Source of the DNA: Proruminimicrobium sp963666965
GTDB lineage: Bacteria > Elusimicrobiota > Endomicrobiia > Endomicrobiales > Endomicrobiaceae
Reading direction: 5' to 3'
DNA length: 64,000 nucleotides
Assembly (NCBI GenBank): GCA_963666965.1
Contig: OY762939.1
Location: forward strand, 248,001 to 312,000
Of this stretch, positions 16,343 through 25,141 are shown in pieces; position 1 is the stretch's first letter; the number at the start of each line of letters is the position of its first letter. A model generated the notes under the pieces. That model did no database searches, was not told the origin of the DNA, and was given only the letters and a program-made list of their open reading frames with translations. The position numbers and the translations under genes were made by a program.

Positions 16343-16707
16343 AAAAAGTATTGTTGACACTTATGTCAGTTGTTTTGTTATCGGCAAATTCATTTGCTGA
16401 AGGAGCAGGCGGAGCAGCAGGAGCATTCGGCGGAATTATGCCTCTTTTGATAATATTCGTGTTTTTTTATATTTTTCTTATCAGACCTCAGCAGAAACAG
16501 AGAAAAGAACACCAGAAAATGATTGATTCTCTCCAGAAAGACGATAAAATAATAACTTCGGGCGGAATGTATGCGACGGTAGTCTCGGTAAACGGAGAAG
16601 TTGCCGAAGTTAAAATTGCCGACAATGTAAGAGTTAAAATAGTAAAATCAACAATAACGTCGGTAGTAAAAGCTGAAGAAACAGTTACTCCTGAAATAAT
16701 AAAGTAA
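16339..16707 (+). CDS. yajC: Preprotein translocase subunit YajC
   Basis: YajC associates with SecDF and the Sec translocon in the inner membrane. The 122-residue protein has an N-terminal hydrophobic stretch, a glycine/alanine-rich segment, then the membrane helix (about residues 30-48) ending in FLIRPQQKQRKEHQKM, the family hallmark. The conserved D-x-I-x-T-x-G-G-(M/I) motif follows (about residues 67-77). It starts inside the tgt stop (ATGA). Confidence 0.95.
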   Translation: MKKVLLTLMSVVLLSANSFAEGAGGAAGAFGGIMPLLIIFVFFYIFLIRPQQKQRKEHQKMIDSLQKDDKIITSGGMYATVVSVNGEVAEVKIADNVRVKIVKSTITSVVKAEETVTPEIIK

Positions 16708-16725
16708 AAATTTATTTGGAATAAA

Positions 16726-17412
16726 ATGAAAATAAAAGAGCTTGAATTTTCAAAAATATCGTTTGAAGATATTAAAAGCAACCAGACAATAGACAGTTTC
16801 ATAAGAGCCTCAAACGATTATCTTGGAGCCATAGGCTATACTGAGCACGGGTTCAGACACGTGAGCCTTGTCGCCTCAGTTTCAAAAAATATTCTTACCG
16901 TTCTTGAATATCCTAAAAGAATGCAGGAACTTGCGGAAATCGCAGGTTATCTGCACGATATAGGAAACGTAATAAACAGACAGGACCACGGCCAGTCGGC
17001 AAGTTTAATAGCTTTTGATATTTTAAAACAGATCGGCGCAACTCCAGATGAAATAGCTTTGATAGCCTCGGCCATAGGCAACCATGAAGAAGAAATCGGC
17101 GAACCGGTTAACCCGGTTGCGGCGGCTTTGATACTTGCGGATAAATCTGATGTGCATAAAACAAGAGTAAGAAATCCTAATATGATAGCGGCAGATATAC
17201 ACGACAGAGTAAATTATGCCGTCGACCGTTCTTTTTTAAGCGTAAATAAAAAAGAGAGTCTGATATCTTTAAACCTTAATGTTGACACAAAAATTTCTCA
17301 GGTTATAGAATATTTTGAAATATTTATGTCCAGAATGAATATGTGCAGAAGGGCAGCAAAATTTTTAGATTGTAAGTTTGAATTAATAATAAATGAAAGG
17401 AAGTTACTCTAA
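16726..17412 (+). CDS. HD-domain phosphohydrolase (paralogue)
   Basis: The 228-residue HD protein is similar throughout to the gene at 14174: EHGFRH (His45), GYLHDIGN (His77, Asp78), DHGQSA (His88), GNHEEE (His120), ADKSDVH. Both share the C-terminal segment with YFEIFMSRMN. It lies inside the yajC-secD operon and its stop overlaps the secD start (TAATG), so it is probably co-translated with the translocase. The substrate is unknown; a link to protein export or nucleotide turnover is inference from position only. Confidence 0.88.
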   Translation: MKIKELEFSKISFEDIKSNQTIDSFIRASNDYLGAIGYTEHGFRHVSLVASVSKNILTVLEYPKRMQELAEIAGYLHDIGNVINRQDHGQSASLIAFDILKQIGATPDEIALIASAIGNHEEEIGEPVNPVAAALILADKSDVHKTRVRNPNMIAADIHDRVNYAVDRSFLSVNKKESLISLNLNVDTKISQVIEYFEIFMSRMNMCRRAAKFLDCKFELIINERKLL

Positions 17413-18830
17413 TGAACAAACTCGGTTTTAGAACGGCAGTAACAGCATTATTGATCATTCTTGCGGGATATTTTTTATATCCTACTTTTGAATGGTCAAG
17501 AATGTCTGACGAAGAAAAGACGGCGGCCGAAAAGGCAAAAGATCCAATTTTAGGAAAAGCTCTTAAACTAGGACTCGACTTAAAAGGCGGAACACACCTT
17601 TTGCTTGAAGTAGACGCAAGCAAACTCGATGAAAAAGTAAGCGTAAAAGACGCCGTTGACAGAGCAGTTGAAGTTATGAGAAACCGTATAGACCAATTCG
17701 GCGTAGCGGAACCTCTTATTACAAAACAGGGAGACAAATGGATAGTAATACAGCTTCCCGGCATCAAAGATCCTGCAAGAGCGAAAGAGCTTATCGGTAA
17801 AACCGCTCTTTTGGAATTCTGCCTTGTAAATAACGATGCTGCATTATCCGATATAGAAACAAAAATAAGAGAAAGAAATCTTACTCTTCAGGAAGCTATG
17901 GCTGACCCTGAAATATCAAAACTTATACCTGCAGACCATTTCATAGCGCAGAGCAAAGAAGACAGCAGATATTATATTCTTAAAAATGCAAGCCTTACCG
18001 GAGCATATCTTGTAAATGCAAAAGTAGAACTTGCAACAGGCGGATTCGGTTATCCGCACGTATCTCTTGAATTCAACAAAGAAGGCGCAAAATTATTTGC
18101 GGATATTACAGGCGCAAATATAGACAGAAATCTCGCAATCGTACTTGACGGCATAGTTCAGTCGGCTCCGGTCATCCGTTCAAGAATACCGGACGGAAGA
18201 GCAATAATCGAAGGTAATTTTAGCGCGGACGATTCCAAACTGCTTGCAACTGTTTTAAGAGCAGGCGCTTTGCCGGCTCCCGTTAAAATAATAGAAGAAA
18301 GAACTGTCGGTCCAAGCCTTGGTGATGACTCTATTAAAAAAGGATTTACGGCTGCGGCTTTGGGTGTTTTGTTTGTAGTATTATTTATGATTGTATATTA
18401 CGGATTTTCAGGTTTGATTGCAGATGTAGCATTGTTGCTAAACTTCTTTATACTTGCAGGCATTATGTCTTACTTCCAGTTTACTTTAACATTGCCCGGT
18501 ATAGCCGGTATTGCCCTTACGCTTGCAATGGCCGTTGACGCAAATGTGCTTATACTTGAAAGAATAAGAGAAGAACTTGCTGTAGGTAAAACAGCTAGAG
18601 TTGCTGTTGATGCGGGATACCAAAAAGCATTTTCTGCAATTTTTGATTCAAATTTAACAACATTGATTGCGGCAGTTTTCTTGTTTCAATTCGGAACAGG
18701 ACCTGTTAAAGGATTTGCAGTAACTTTAACATTAGGGTTGATTATCAGTATGTTTACGGCAATAGTAGTTACAAAATTGATTTATGATTTCCTTTTTAAA
18801 GAAAATTTTATCAGCAAAATTAAAATATAA
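17412..18830 (+). CDS. secD: Protein translocase subunit SecD
   Basis: SecD uses the proton gradient to help pull proteins through SecYEG. The 472-residue protein has an N-terminal membrane helix, the periplasmic P1 domain with GLDLKGGTHL (about residues 54-63), a base with the GAYLVNA and SLEFNKEGAKLF regions, and five C-terminal membrane helices with MAVDANVLILERIREE in TM4. The size is somewhat short but usual for non-proteobacterial SecD. It starts one base into the HD gene stop and is followed by secF after 17 bp. Confidence 0.97.
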   Translation: MNKLGFRTAVTALLIILAGYFLYPTFEWSRMSDEEKTAAEKAKDPILGKALKLGLDLKGGTHLLLEVDASKLDEKVSVKDAVDRAVEVMRNRIDQFGVAEPLITKQGDKWIVIQLPGIKDPARAKELIGKTALLEFCLVNNDAALSDIETKIRERNLTLQEAMADPEISKLIPADHFIAQSKEDSRYYILKNASLTGAYLVNAKVELATGGFGYPHVSLEFNKEGAKLFADITGANIDRNLAIVLDGIVQSAPVIRSRIPDGRAIIEGNFSADDSKLLATVLRAGALPAPVKIIEERTVGPSLGDDSIKKGFTAAALGVLFVVLFMIVYYGFSGLIADVALLLNFFILAGIMSYFQFTLTLPGIAGIALTLAMAVDANVLILERIREELAVGKTARVAVDAGYQKAFSAIFDSNLTTLIAAVFLFQFGTGPVKGFAVTLTLGLIISMFTAIVVTKLIYDFLFKENFISKIKI

Positions 18831-18847
18831 AACAACAGGGGGACACC

Positions 18848-19765
18848 GTGAAGTTTTTTAAAACACCAAACATAGATTTTATCGGTAAAAGATATTTAGC
18901 TTTTACATTTTCGATAATATTGGTAATTGTAAGCTTTTTTGCAATTGTATTTAAAGGTCCGGATTACGGTATAGATTTTACCGGCGGTACTTTAATGCAG
19001 GTTACTTTCGACAAAGAAGTGAAATTAGATGAAATCCGGTCTGCTCTTAATACATCCGAAGATTTATCTTTTGAGTTACAGTCTATAGGAAAAGAAAGTA
19101 TTATTATAAGAGTAAAAAAGACAAATAAAACCCAGGATGAAATATCACAAAATGTTTTATCATTACTTCAAGCTAAATTTACAGGCATTAATATTATAAT
19201 TGACAGAACAGAATATGTGGGACCGTCCGTAGGCAAACATTTAGCTAAACAAACAATGTATGCATTTATGTTTACATTTTTAGGTATTATTGTTTATGTT
19301 GCTTTCAGATTTAAATCCGGTTTGTGGGGCGTTGTCGGTGTTTTAGCGCTTATGCATGACGTTTTTGGAACATTTGGTTTAATTGTCCTTATGGGAAAAG
19401 AAGTTAATATAACGCTGATAGCGGCGTTTTTAACAATAGCCGGTTTTTCTATTAATGATACGATTGTTTTATATGACAGAATCAGAGAAAACATGAGACT
19501 TCTTGCCAAAGAAAGTTTCGGATCAATAATAAACAAAAGCATTAATGAAGTTTTATCAAGATCAATTATTACCACTTTGACTGTTTTTGTAGTCTCAATG
19601 GTATTGTTTTTTATGGGTGGAGAAGTTATTCATGATTTTGCATTGGCAATGGCTATAGGAACAGCTTTAGGTGTATTTTCAACTATATTCCTGTGCGCTC
19701 CTTTAACTTACGAATGGGAAAAGAGAAAAAGAGACCGTTTTAAAAAAGCTTTCAAAAGCAAATAA
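18848..19765 (+). CDS. secF: Protein translocase subunit SecF
   Basis: SecF is the partner of SecD. The 305-residue protein has six membrane helices, the DFTGGTLMQV motif after TM1 (about residues 42-51), GPSVGKHLAKQT before TM2 and the family signature SINDTIVLYDRIREN in TM4. The start is GTG at 18848 with AGGGGGA upstream. It is the last gene of the tgt-yajC-HD-secD-secF unit; the following 86 bp contain no obvious hairpin terminator. Confidence 0.97.
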   Translation: MKFFKTPNIDFIGKRYLAFTFSIILVIVSFFAIVFKGPDYGIDFTGGTLMQVTFDKEVKLDEIRSALNTSEDLSFELQSIGKESIIIRVKKTNKTQDEISQNVLSLLQAKFTGINIIIDRTEYVGPSVGKHLAKQTMYAFMFTFLGIIVYVAFRFKSGLWGVVGVLALMHDVFGTFGLIVLMGKEVNITLIAAFLTIAGFSINDTIVLYDRIRENMRLLAKESFGSIINKSINEVLSRSIITTLTVFVVSMVLFFMGGEVIHDFALAMAIGTALGVFSTIFLCAPLTYEWEKRKRDRFKKAFKSK

Positions 19766-19851
19766 TTTATTTTTATATTTCATTTCTTTAAATATATCTT
19801 TTAACATTTAAATTTTGATTTATTTTAAATTCTTTTTTCCGGACTACAGAA

Positions 19852-21078
19852 TTGAAATTCTTTTTAATTTCGGTTAATACCGTTACTTTACCTTTTTATT
19901 CTTATCCTTTGGGCATGTCGGCAGTTGCCGGCCTGTTGAAATCAAACGGACATACTGTCAAACAATTTGATTTTTTTGCCGAAGGCTCTGATTACGCCGC
20001 TTTTGATTCGCAGCTCAATCAGTTTAAACCTGATATTGTGGGAATATCAATAAGAAATAACGATTTTGCGTCGATAGAAATATCGTCAAAAATAACCGCA
20101 TTTGCAAAAGAGAAAAATTATAAAGTATTTCTCGGAGGACCGGGATTTACTTCCATACCTGAAGAATTAATGAAAAAAACAGGCGCAGATTTCGGTTTTA
20201 CCGGACCTGCCGAAAGCAACCTTATTGAATTTATAAATAATTTTCAAAAATGCGTTCTGCCTGAAAATAAAATAATCAATTTTAAAAAATACAATACGAT
20301 ATGCTCCCCTGTTTATGATGAAACCATAGTAAATTTTTACGCGCGCCGCGAATATGCCGTCGGCGTTTACACGAAAAAAGGCTGTATGCACAACTGCTGC
20401 TACTGCAATTATAAATATCTGGACGGACTGGAGTGTTTTTGCAGAGACGTCGATTCCGTAATTGAAGATCTGAAACTGCTTCAAAATAAATATAAAATAG
20501 AAAGCTTCTTTTTTGCCGACAGTATAGTAAACGATAACCCTGATTTTTTTTCAGACCTTATGAAAAGAATGATTGAAAATAAAATTAAAATAAAATGGTC
20601 GGCTTTTTTAAGACCCGAGTATATGAACGATGAAATTATTCCGCTTATGAAAGAAACCGGAATGACTACCGCAATTTTAAATATTGACGCCTCAAACGAT
20701 ATAACCCTCAAAACCATGAGAAAAGGCTTTAAATGGAGCGATGTTGAGCGCACAGACGCCCTTTTTTTAAAGCATAATGTAAGTTTTGACATAAACGTAT
20801 CAAGCAGAGCAAGTTTTATTTTTGGAGGGCCGGACGAAACAAAAGAATCCGTTTTTGAAGGAATCTCAAACATAAAAAAATTAAACTTCACTAATATGAC
20901 TATTTTTATATTTGACGAAAATTTCGCGGAAGGCATGCCTCATGTCTCAAAAACAAGCACTTTATATAAAACGGATTTGAACTGGATAAAAGAAGAACTG
21001 GTCAAAGCGTTTAAAAATGACAAGAGAATATTCCTTGATTTTGAACAAAATCTTGATTTTTATAAAAAAAATCGGTAA
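19852..21078 (+). CDS. B12-binding domain radical SAM protein
   Basis: The 408-residue protein has an N-terminal Rossmann-like cobalamin-binding domain (about residues 1-135, with LGGPGFTS) and a radical SAM domain with the Cys178-x3-Cys182-x2-Cys185 cluster motif (KGCMHNCCYC). Such proteins catalyse methylations, ring contractions or other radical reactions. The B12-binding His motif (D-x-H-x-x-G) is not evident, so cobalamin use is uncertain. The start is TTG at 19852 with a poor ribosome binding site. It is a single-gene unit followed by tRNA-Asn. Confidence 0.87.
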   Translation: MKFFLISVNTVTLPFYSYPLGMSAVAGLLKSNGHTVKQFDFFAEGSDYAAFDSQLNQFKPDIVGISIRNNDFASIEISSKITAFAKEKNYKVFLGGPGFTSIPEELMKKTGADFGFTGPAESNLIEFINNFQKCVLPENKIINFKKYNTICSPVYDETIVNFYARREYAVGVYTKKGCMHNCCYCNYKYLDGLECFCRDVDSVIEDLKLLQNKYKIESFFFADSIVNDNPDFFSDLMKRMIENKIKIKWSAFLRPEYMNDEIIPLMKETGMTTAILNIDASNDITLKTMRKGFKWSDVERTDALFLKHNVSFDINVSSRASFIFGGPDETKESVFEGISNIKKLNFTNMTIFIFDENFAEGMPHVSKTSTLYKTDLNWIKEELVKAFKNDKRIFLDFEQNLDFYKKNR

Positions 21079-21108
21079 AATATCAAAACTATCTTAAAAA
21101 GTACTAAT

Positions 21109-21180
21109 TCCGACATAGCTCAATGGTCGAGCATCCCGCTGTTAACGGGAGGGTTGTAGGTTCGAGTCCTACTGTCGGAG
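21109..21180 (+). tRNA. tRNA-Asn (GUU)
   Basis: A full cloverleaf is seen: acceptor TCCGACA/TGTCGGA with discriminator G, D arm GCTC/GAGC, anticodon stem TCCCG/CGGGA with loop CTGTTAA (anticodon GTT), T arm GTAGG-TTCGAGT-CCTAC. CCA is not encoded. The first pair is U-A rather than the usual G-C. A T-rich run follows immediately. Confidence 0.96.
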
Positions 21181-21291
21181 TTTTTATTTTATCTGCAATT
21201 ATATTTTCAATTGTATTATCCTAACCAAAAATTTATAATTATTAAAATCAAAAATTCTATTCGTTTTTAAAATTATCGGAGGCATTTTATA

Positions 21292-21762
21292 ATGGAAAAA
21301 AAACCTTTGGCAATTATTATTCTCGGAGAACAAAGATGCGGCAAATCTTCAGTTTGGAAAGCATTACTTAACAAAAACGGTTACGATATTAAAATAGCGC
21401 GTTCCGGTAAAAAAAATATAATTATTTGGGACGATGTTCCCGCCCTGAAACTTGAAGTTTATATATTATCAAGTTCTTGCTCGGAATATAATGAGCCTAT
21501 ACAGAAAAGAATTATGGGTATAATGCCCGAATTTTTATTAGTATCGGAACAAACAAACGGGCATGAAAGACAAAACACTGAAAAATTTTTATGAGATCAT
21601 TATCAAGAAATTAAAATTTTTGAAATTAAAAAAACAAATTCCGATAAAAAATTATGGGAATATATGCAAAACTATGATGAATTTAAAGCCTCCGGACTTT
21701 CCAATGCAAGAGCAGATGAAATAGTTTCTTTTATAAAAAAGTATTTAGAAAAATTTATTTAG
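21292..21762 (+). pseudogene. P-loop protein gene interrupted by an in-frame TGA
   Basis: The ATG at 21292, with GGAGG upstream, opens a protein with a Walker A-like motif GEQRCGKSS (about residues 12-20). The frame stops at TGA 21592-21594 after 100 residues, but the same frame continues with good coding text (DHYQEIKIFEIKK onward) to TAG at 21760-21762, for 156 residues plus the TGA. It could be a recent nonsense mutation, a sequencing error or stop-codon readthrough. The function is unknown; a small ATP/GTP-binding protein is likely. No Cys-containing redox motif flanks the TGA, so selenocysteine is not favoured. Confidence 0.65.
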
Positions 21763-21775
21763 ATTGAATAAAAAA

Positions 21776-21802
21776 GGCGGCAGCCTTTTAAAAAGCTGCC
21801 GC
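21776..21802 (-). terminator. Terminator after thioredoxin gene
   Basis: On the minus strand GCGGCAGC pairs with GCTGCCGC and is followed by CTTTTTT. It lies 20 bp after the thioredoxin stop. Confidence 0.85.
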
Positions 21803-21821
21803 ACAAATAAACTTCTGTTGA

Positions 21822-22280
21822 TTACATATGTTTTTTGAGAACTTCTTTTAACTCGTCAATACTGTGGTATCCGAGCATTGTCTCGACGACTTTTCCGTTT
21901 TTGAAAACCATAAGAGTCGGAACGCTTCTTATTGCGTATTCTCTTGCTTTATTCTGAACCATATCAACGTCGGCTTTGGTAACCTTTATGCCGGCGTATT
22001 CCTGCGCAAACTGCTCTATTACGGGCATCTGCATTCTGCAGGGACCGCACCATGTTGCAAAAAAATCAACAAGAACGGGAACTTCCGAATTTAATACTTC
22101 CTGATTGAAATTGTCATCGGTCAATACTGTTACATTTTTCATATTACTTCCTCCTTTCTGCTCTTTTATTTGTTTTTTTTCTGCTGCTTCGGATATGTTG
22201 CATTTTGAAAAAGGACATCCAAACAAACTGATCCATGCGACGTAAACTGCTATTACGACAAGCGGTGCAAATTTAAGCAT
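21822..22280 (-). CDS. Membrane-anchored thioredoxin, possible second cytosolic form
   Basis: The protein ends in a standard thioredoxin domain with WCGPC and the cis-proline motif SVPTL. The long form starts at ATG 22280 (GGGAGG eight bases upstream) and has an N-terminal membrane helix (about residues 5-21) followed by two Cys and a Lys/Gln-rich linker. A second ATG at 22142, in frame, starts exactly at a classic thioredoxin N-terminus and has its own strong site, AAAGGAGG, seven bases upstream. The gene could thus give an anchored and a soluble thioredoxin. Promoter at 22334-22362; terminator at 21776. It reduces disulfides with NADPH-linked or envelope partners; no reductase is encoded nearby. 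Confidence 0.9.
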   Translation of the reverse strand: MLKFAPLVVIAVYVAWISLFGCPFSKCNISEAAEKKQIKEQKGGSNMKNVTVLTDDNFNQEVLNSEVPVLVDFFATWCGPCRMQMPVIEQFAQEYAGIKVTKADVDMVQNKAREYAIRSVPTLMVFKNGKVVETMLGYHSIDELKEVLKKHM

Positions 22281-22333
22281 TTTCAAATCCTCCCATTTTC
22301 AATTATGCATATATTAAAATATTTGCATATACT

Positions 22334-22362
22334 AATATACAACAATAAAAATAAAATGTCAA
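22334..22362 (-). promoter_or_regulatory. Promoter of thioredoxin gene
   Basis: Minus strand: TTGACA (22362-22357), 17-bp spacer, TATATT (22339-22334). Confidence 0.75.
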
Positions 22363-22423
22363 TACGTTATATTTCCGACGGATATTACGCTTTATTATAA
22401 AAAATAAAATGCAATATTAAATT

Positions 22424-24475
22424 TTATTTCTGAGATTTAACAAAAATATCACCTAAAGACATGAAGGCTTTATAATATCTGCCTAAAGCTTTATGTTTAG
22501 CCGTTTCAGGCGCAGGAGTAAGTTTTTTTGTGACGGAGTCAAAAGTAAAAGATTCTATTGTCCCGTCTGAAATATTATATTTGACGGCATCTGTTCCTTC
22601 TATTGCAAGGCCGTCTATGTTGAAAGAAACATTTGCGCTTACATTTAGCAGATCGTTCCCCAAAGACTGATACTGACAATTGTAAAGAGACAAATTATAA
22701 AGCGTCGGCATTATATCCATGTGGGAAGCGCTGATATCCGTATTTATATTTTTAGGTTTCAACTGCTTCGGTATATAAAGATAAAACGGAACCGCATATC
22801 TTAAAAACATATCTTCCTTGGAGTAATTTGCAAGTTCTCTGAGGTTATGATCGCCTGTTACGGCTATAATCGTATTTTCGGCAAATTCGGAGTTTTTAAC
22901 GTATGAAATAAATTTTGCAAGTTCACGGTTTGCAAACTGGTACAGTTCAAAAATACCTCTGTCGTTTAAATCTTTTGAAGACATCATCTTTTTTATGTTG
23001 TCCGGTATTTCAAGTGTCAAAGGAATATATTGTCCCGGTTTTTTATAAGGCGGATGAGTTCCGGTAGACATAGCAAAAATAAATTTCGGCCGGCCGTCGG
23101 TTTTATCGGAAAGATATCTGCGTATAAGTTCAAAAAATTTATCGTCGTTTATTCCCCATTCATGTCTGTCTTGAGGTTTTGCGTCTATATTGCCTTCTCC
23201 TATAACGTCTTCAAAACCCTGAACTTTAAAAAAAGATTCAAGATCTCTCCATGTCATGCTGCCGCCATATAACGCAATGGTATCATAACCCGCATTTTTA
23301 TAAGGAAGAGCCGCAGAAGATGCAAAACATTTAAAAGAGTCGGGAGTCTGAGTTATCTGGTTTGAAAGAGGTCTTTGCGGAATATTTAAAACTATGGATT
23401 CTATACCGTGTATGGTTATAAAACCTGCGGGAAGAAAATTATAGAATACGCTATCCTGCTCAAAATGCCGTTTCAATTCACCCATAACGTCAAAACGCGG
23501 ACTGTTGTTTAAAACCGGCATTTCTCCGAAACCTTCCATAACGATAAGAATGACGTTCGGCTTAACTGTTTCAAGGAATTTATTATCCGAACGCGTTTTT
23601 TTAACATACAGCTGTTCAAGAGCGGACACAGATTCGTTTGACGGAAGAATTTTTAAATCATTTAAAAGAGAAGTATCGTCTTTATATCCGAAAAATTCTT
23701 TAAGATTCATCTGATTTTTTGAATTTTTAATTTTAAAATAGACGGTGTCTGCCAAAGAATGAACGGGATTTACGCATAGTTTATTTATAAAATAATTTGG
23801 CGAAATCTGGGCATAAAACAAACCCAGAGGAAACATTGAAAATGAACCTCTTGCCGCTATAAAATTTGCGGCTATTATAAAAATTAATGCACAAATTTTT
23901 GCAGGCTTTTTCCAATAAACGGAATTTATAATTCTTTCTTTCAGCTTTAAAGACTGGTAAGTCCAGAATGTGAATTTATATACAGCTGCGCAAACCAAAC
24001 CGAAAAGAGCAAGCGCTATATAAACTCTGTAATCAGCAAGAATTGTTTTTATAAGCGCAAAAGTATCGTCTTCAAAAAAACCGAAAATTAAAAAATTATA
24101 GTGGTCTTTAAAATATGAGAAAAAACCGAAATCAAAAAAAATTACAAAAAATAAAAGCGAAAATATTATACCGTAATAATATCTGAAAAAAGAAACCGAC
24201 CATTTAAAAAACCGGTTGTTTTTCAAAAAAAGACACGCTATAAGGATAAGCGTAACCGGAAAATTTATATAAGCAAGAACGGACAGATCAAATCTGAATC
24301 CCATCCAAAAAGCTTTTAAAACGTATAATTTAAGATGCGCTATTTCTGTAAAATCGGCAAAATACAGAAAAAAAACAAACCTGTAAAGCGTTATCATAAA
24401 CATAATAAAAATGTTAATCGGAATAAGTATTATAAAACTGTTTATTATAACGTTAAAATCTATTTTTCTTTCCAT
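22424..24475 (-). CDS. LtaS/MdoB-like sulfatase-family membrane protein
   Basis: The 683-residue protein has five N-terminal membrane segments (within about residues 10-210) and a large extracytoplasmic alkaline-phosphatase-superfamily domain. Metal-site motifs are visible: VMEGFGE (Glu314), a Thr around 354 as the likely nucleophile, TGTHPPY (His474) and TGDHN (541-544). This layout matches lipoteichoic-acid synthase and phosphoglycerol transferase I. In a Gram-negative it probably adds phosphoglycerol or phosphoethanolamine-type groups to envelope glycans or lipids; the exact substrate is unknown. It is transcribed alone; the ferritin terminator lies just upstream. Confidence 0.87.
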   Translation of the reverse strand: MERKIDFNVIINSFIILIPINIFIMFMITLYRFVFFLYFADFTEIAHLKLYVLKAFWMGFRFDLSVLAYINFPVTLILIACLFLKNNRFFKWSVSFFRYYYGIIFSLLFFVIFFDFGFFSYFKDHYNFLIFGFFEDDTFALIKTILADYRVYIALALFGLVCAAVYKFTFWTYQSLKLKERIINSVYWKKPAKICALIFIIAANFIAARGSFSMFPLGLFYAQISPNYFINKLCVNPVHSLADTVYFKIKNSKNQMNLKEFFGYKDDTSLLNDLKILPSNESVSALEQLYVKKTRSDNKFLETVKPNVILIVMEGFGEMPVLNNSPRFDVMGELKRHFEQDSVFYNFLPAGFITIHGIESIVLNIPQRPLSNQITQTPDSFKCFASSAALPYKNAGYDTIALYGGSMTWRDLESFFKVQGFEDVIGEGNIDAKPQDRHEWGINDDKFFELIRRYLSDKTDGRPKFIFAMSTGTHPPYKKPGQYIPLTLEIPDNIKKMMSSKDLNDRGIFELYQFANRELAKFISYVKNSEFAENTIIAVTGDHNLRELANYSKEDMFLRYAVPFYLYIPKQLKPKNINTDISASHMDIMPTLYNLSLYNCQYQSLGNDLLNVSANVSFNIDGLAIEGTDAVKYNISDGTIESFTFDSVTKKLTPAPETAKHKALGRYYKAFMSLGDIFVKSQK

Positions 24476-24558
24476 ACGGTTCTTTTACTGTTTTTTAATT
24501 ACTCCGACTATTTTAATATAAAAAAAAACATAAAACAATCTGCTGAAATAAAAATAAA

Positions 24559-24590
24559 ATTCCGCCGGAGATATTAATTCCCGGCGGAAT
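24559..24590 (-). terminator. Terminator after ferritin gene
   Basis: ATTCCGCCGG pairs with CCGGCGGAAT around an 11-12 base loop. On the minus strand it is followed by TTTTATTTTT, ending the perR-prx-ferritin operon. Confidence 0.85.
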
Positions 24591-24605
24591 AATTTACAAT
24601 TTTAT

Positions 24606-25130
24606 TTAATTTGCAGCTGTTTTTGCCGGAAACGGATTTACGAATACCCTTGCCGCAAGTTCCTTATCCATGGCATAAAGCAAAGCCGTATTTGTTCCTA
24701 TCTGCTTAACCTGCTGCAGGATCTGTTCGGCGTTTGCTTCTTCTTCAACCTGCTCGTTTACATACCATTGCATAAATATATAAGCGGCATGGTCGTTTTC
24801 TTTAAGAGCAAGCGAAGCTATATCATTTATTCTGCCGGTAACAATCTGCTCGTGGGCAAGCGTTTTTTCAAATACTTCAATAATATTTTTAAAATCATAA
24901 GGCGATTTTTTTACATCTTCAAAAACCGGAGATGCGCCCCGTTCAAGAATATATTCGTACATGTGCATCGCGTGGGCAAGTTCTTCCTGAGCCTGAACAT
25001 TAAGCCAGTTTGCAAAACCCTTTAATCCGTTTCTGTCGCAGTAAGCCGACATAGCGAGATAAATATATGACGAATAAAGTTCAAAATTAAACTGTTTGCT
25101 TAAAGCGTTTGTTAAATTTTCCTTTAACAT
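24606..25130 (-). CDS. ftn: Ferritin
   Basis: This bacterial non-haem ferritin stores iron as a 24-mer cage in the cytoplasm. The 174-residue four-helix protein shows the ferroxidase ligands Glu17, Glu50 and His53 (EELAHA), and the YVNEQVEEEANA segment. It is the last gene of the perR-prx-ferritin unit (11 bp after prx), consistent with co-induction under peroxide stress to remove free iron. A GGAG site lies before the ATG. Confidence 0.95.
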   Translation of the reverse strand: MLKENLTNALSKQFNFELYSSYIYLAMSAYCDRNGLKGFANWLNVQAQEELAHAMHMYEYILERGASPVFEDVKKSPYDFKNIIEVFEKTLAHEQIVTGRINDIASLALKENDHAAYIFMQWYVNEQVEEEANAEQILQQVKQIGTNTALLYAMDKELAARVFVNPFPAKTAAN

Positions 25131-25141
25131 AATCTGCTCCT

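Noticed and set aside
21292..21762. Selenocysteine as explanation of the in-frame TGA codons
   Set aside because: Neither site aligns with a redox Cys, and no evident SECIS-like hairpin with a suitable loop follows the codon by eye.
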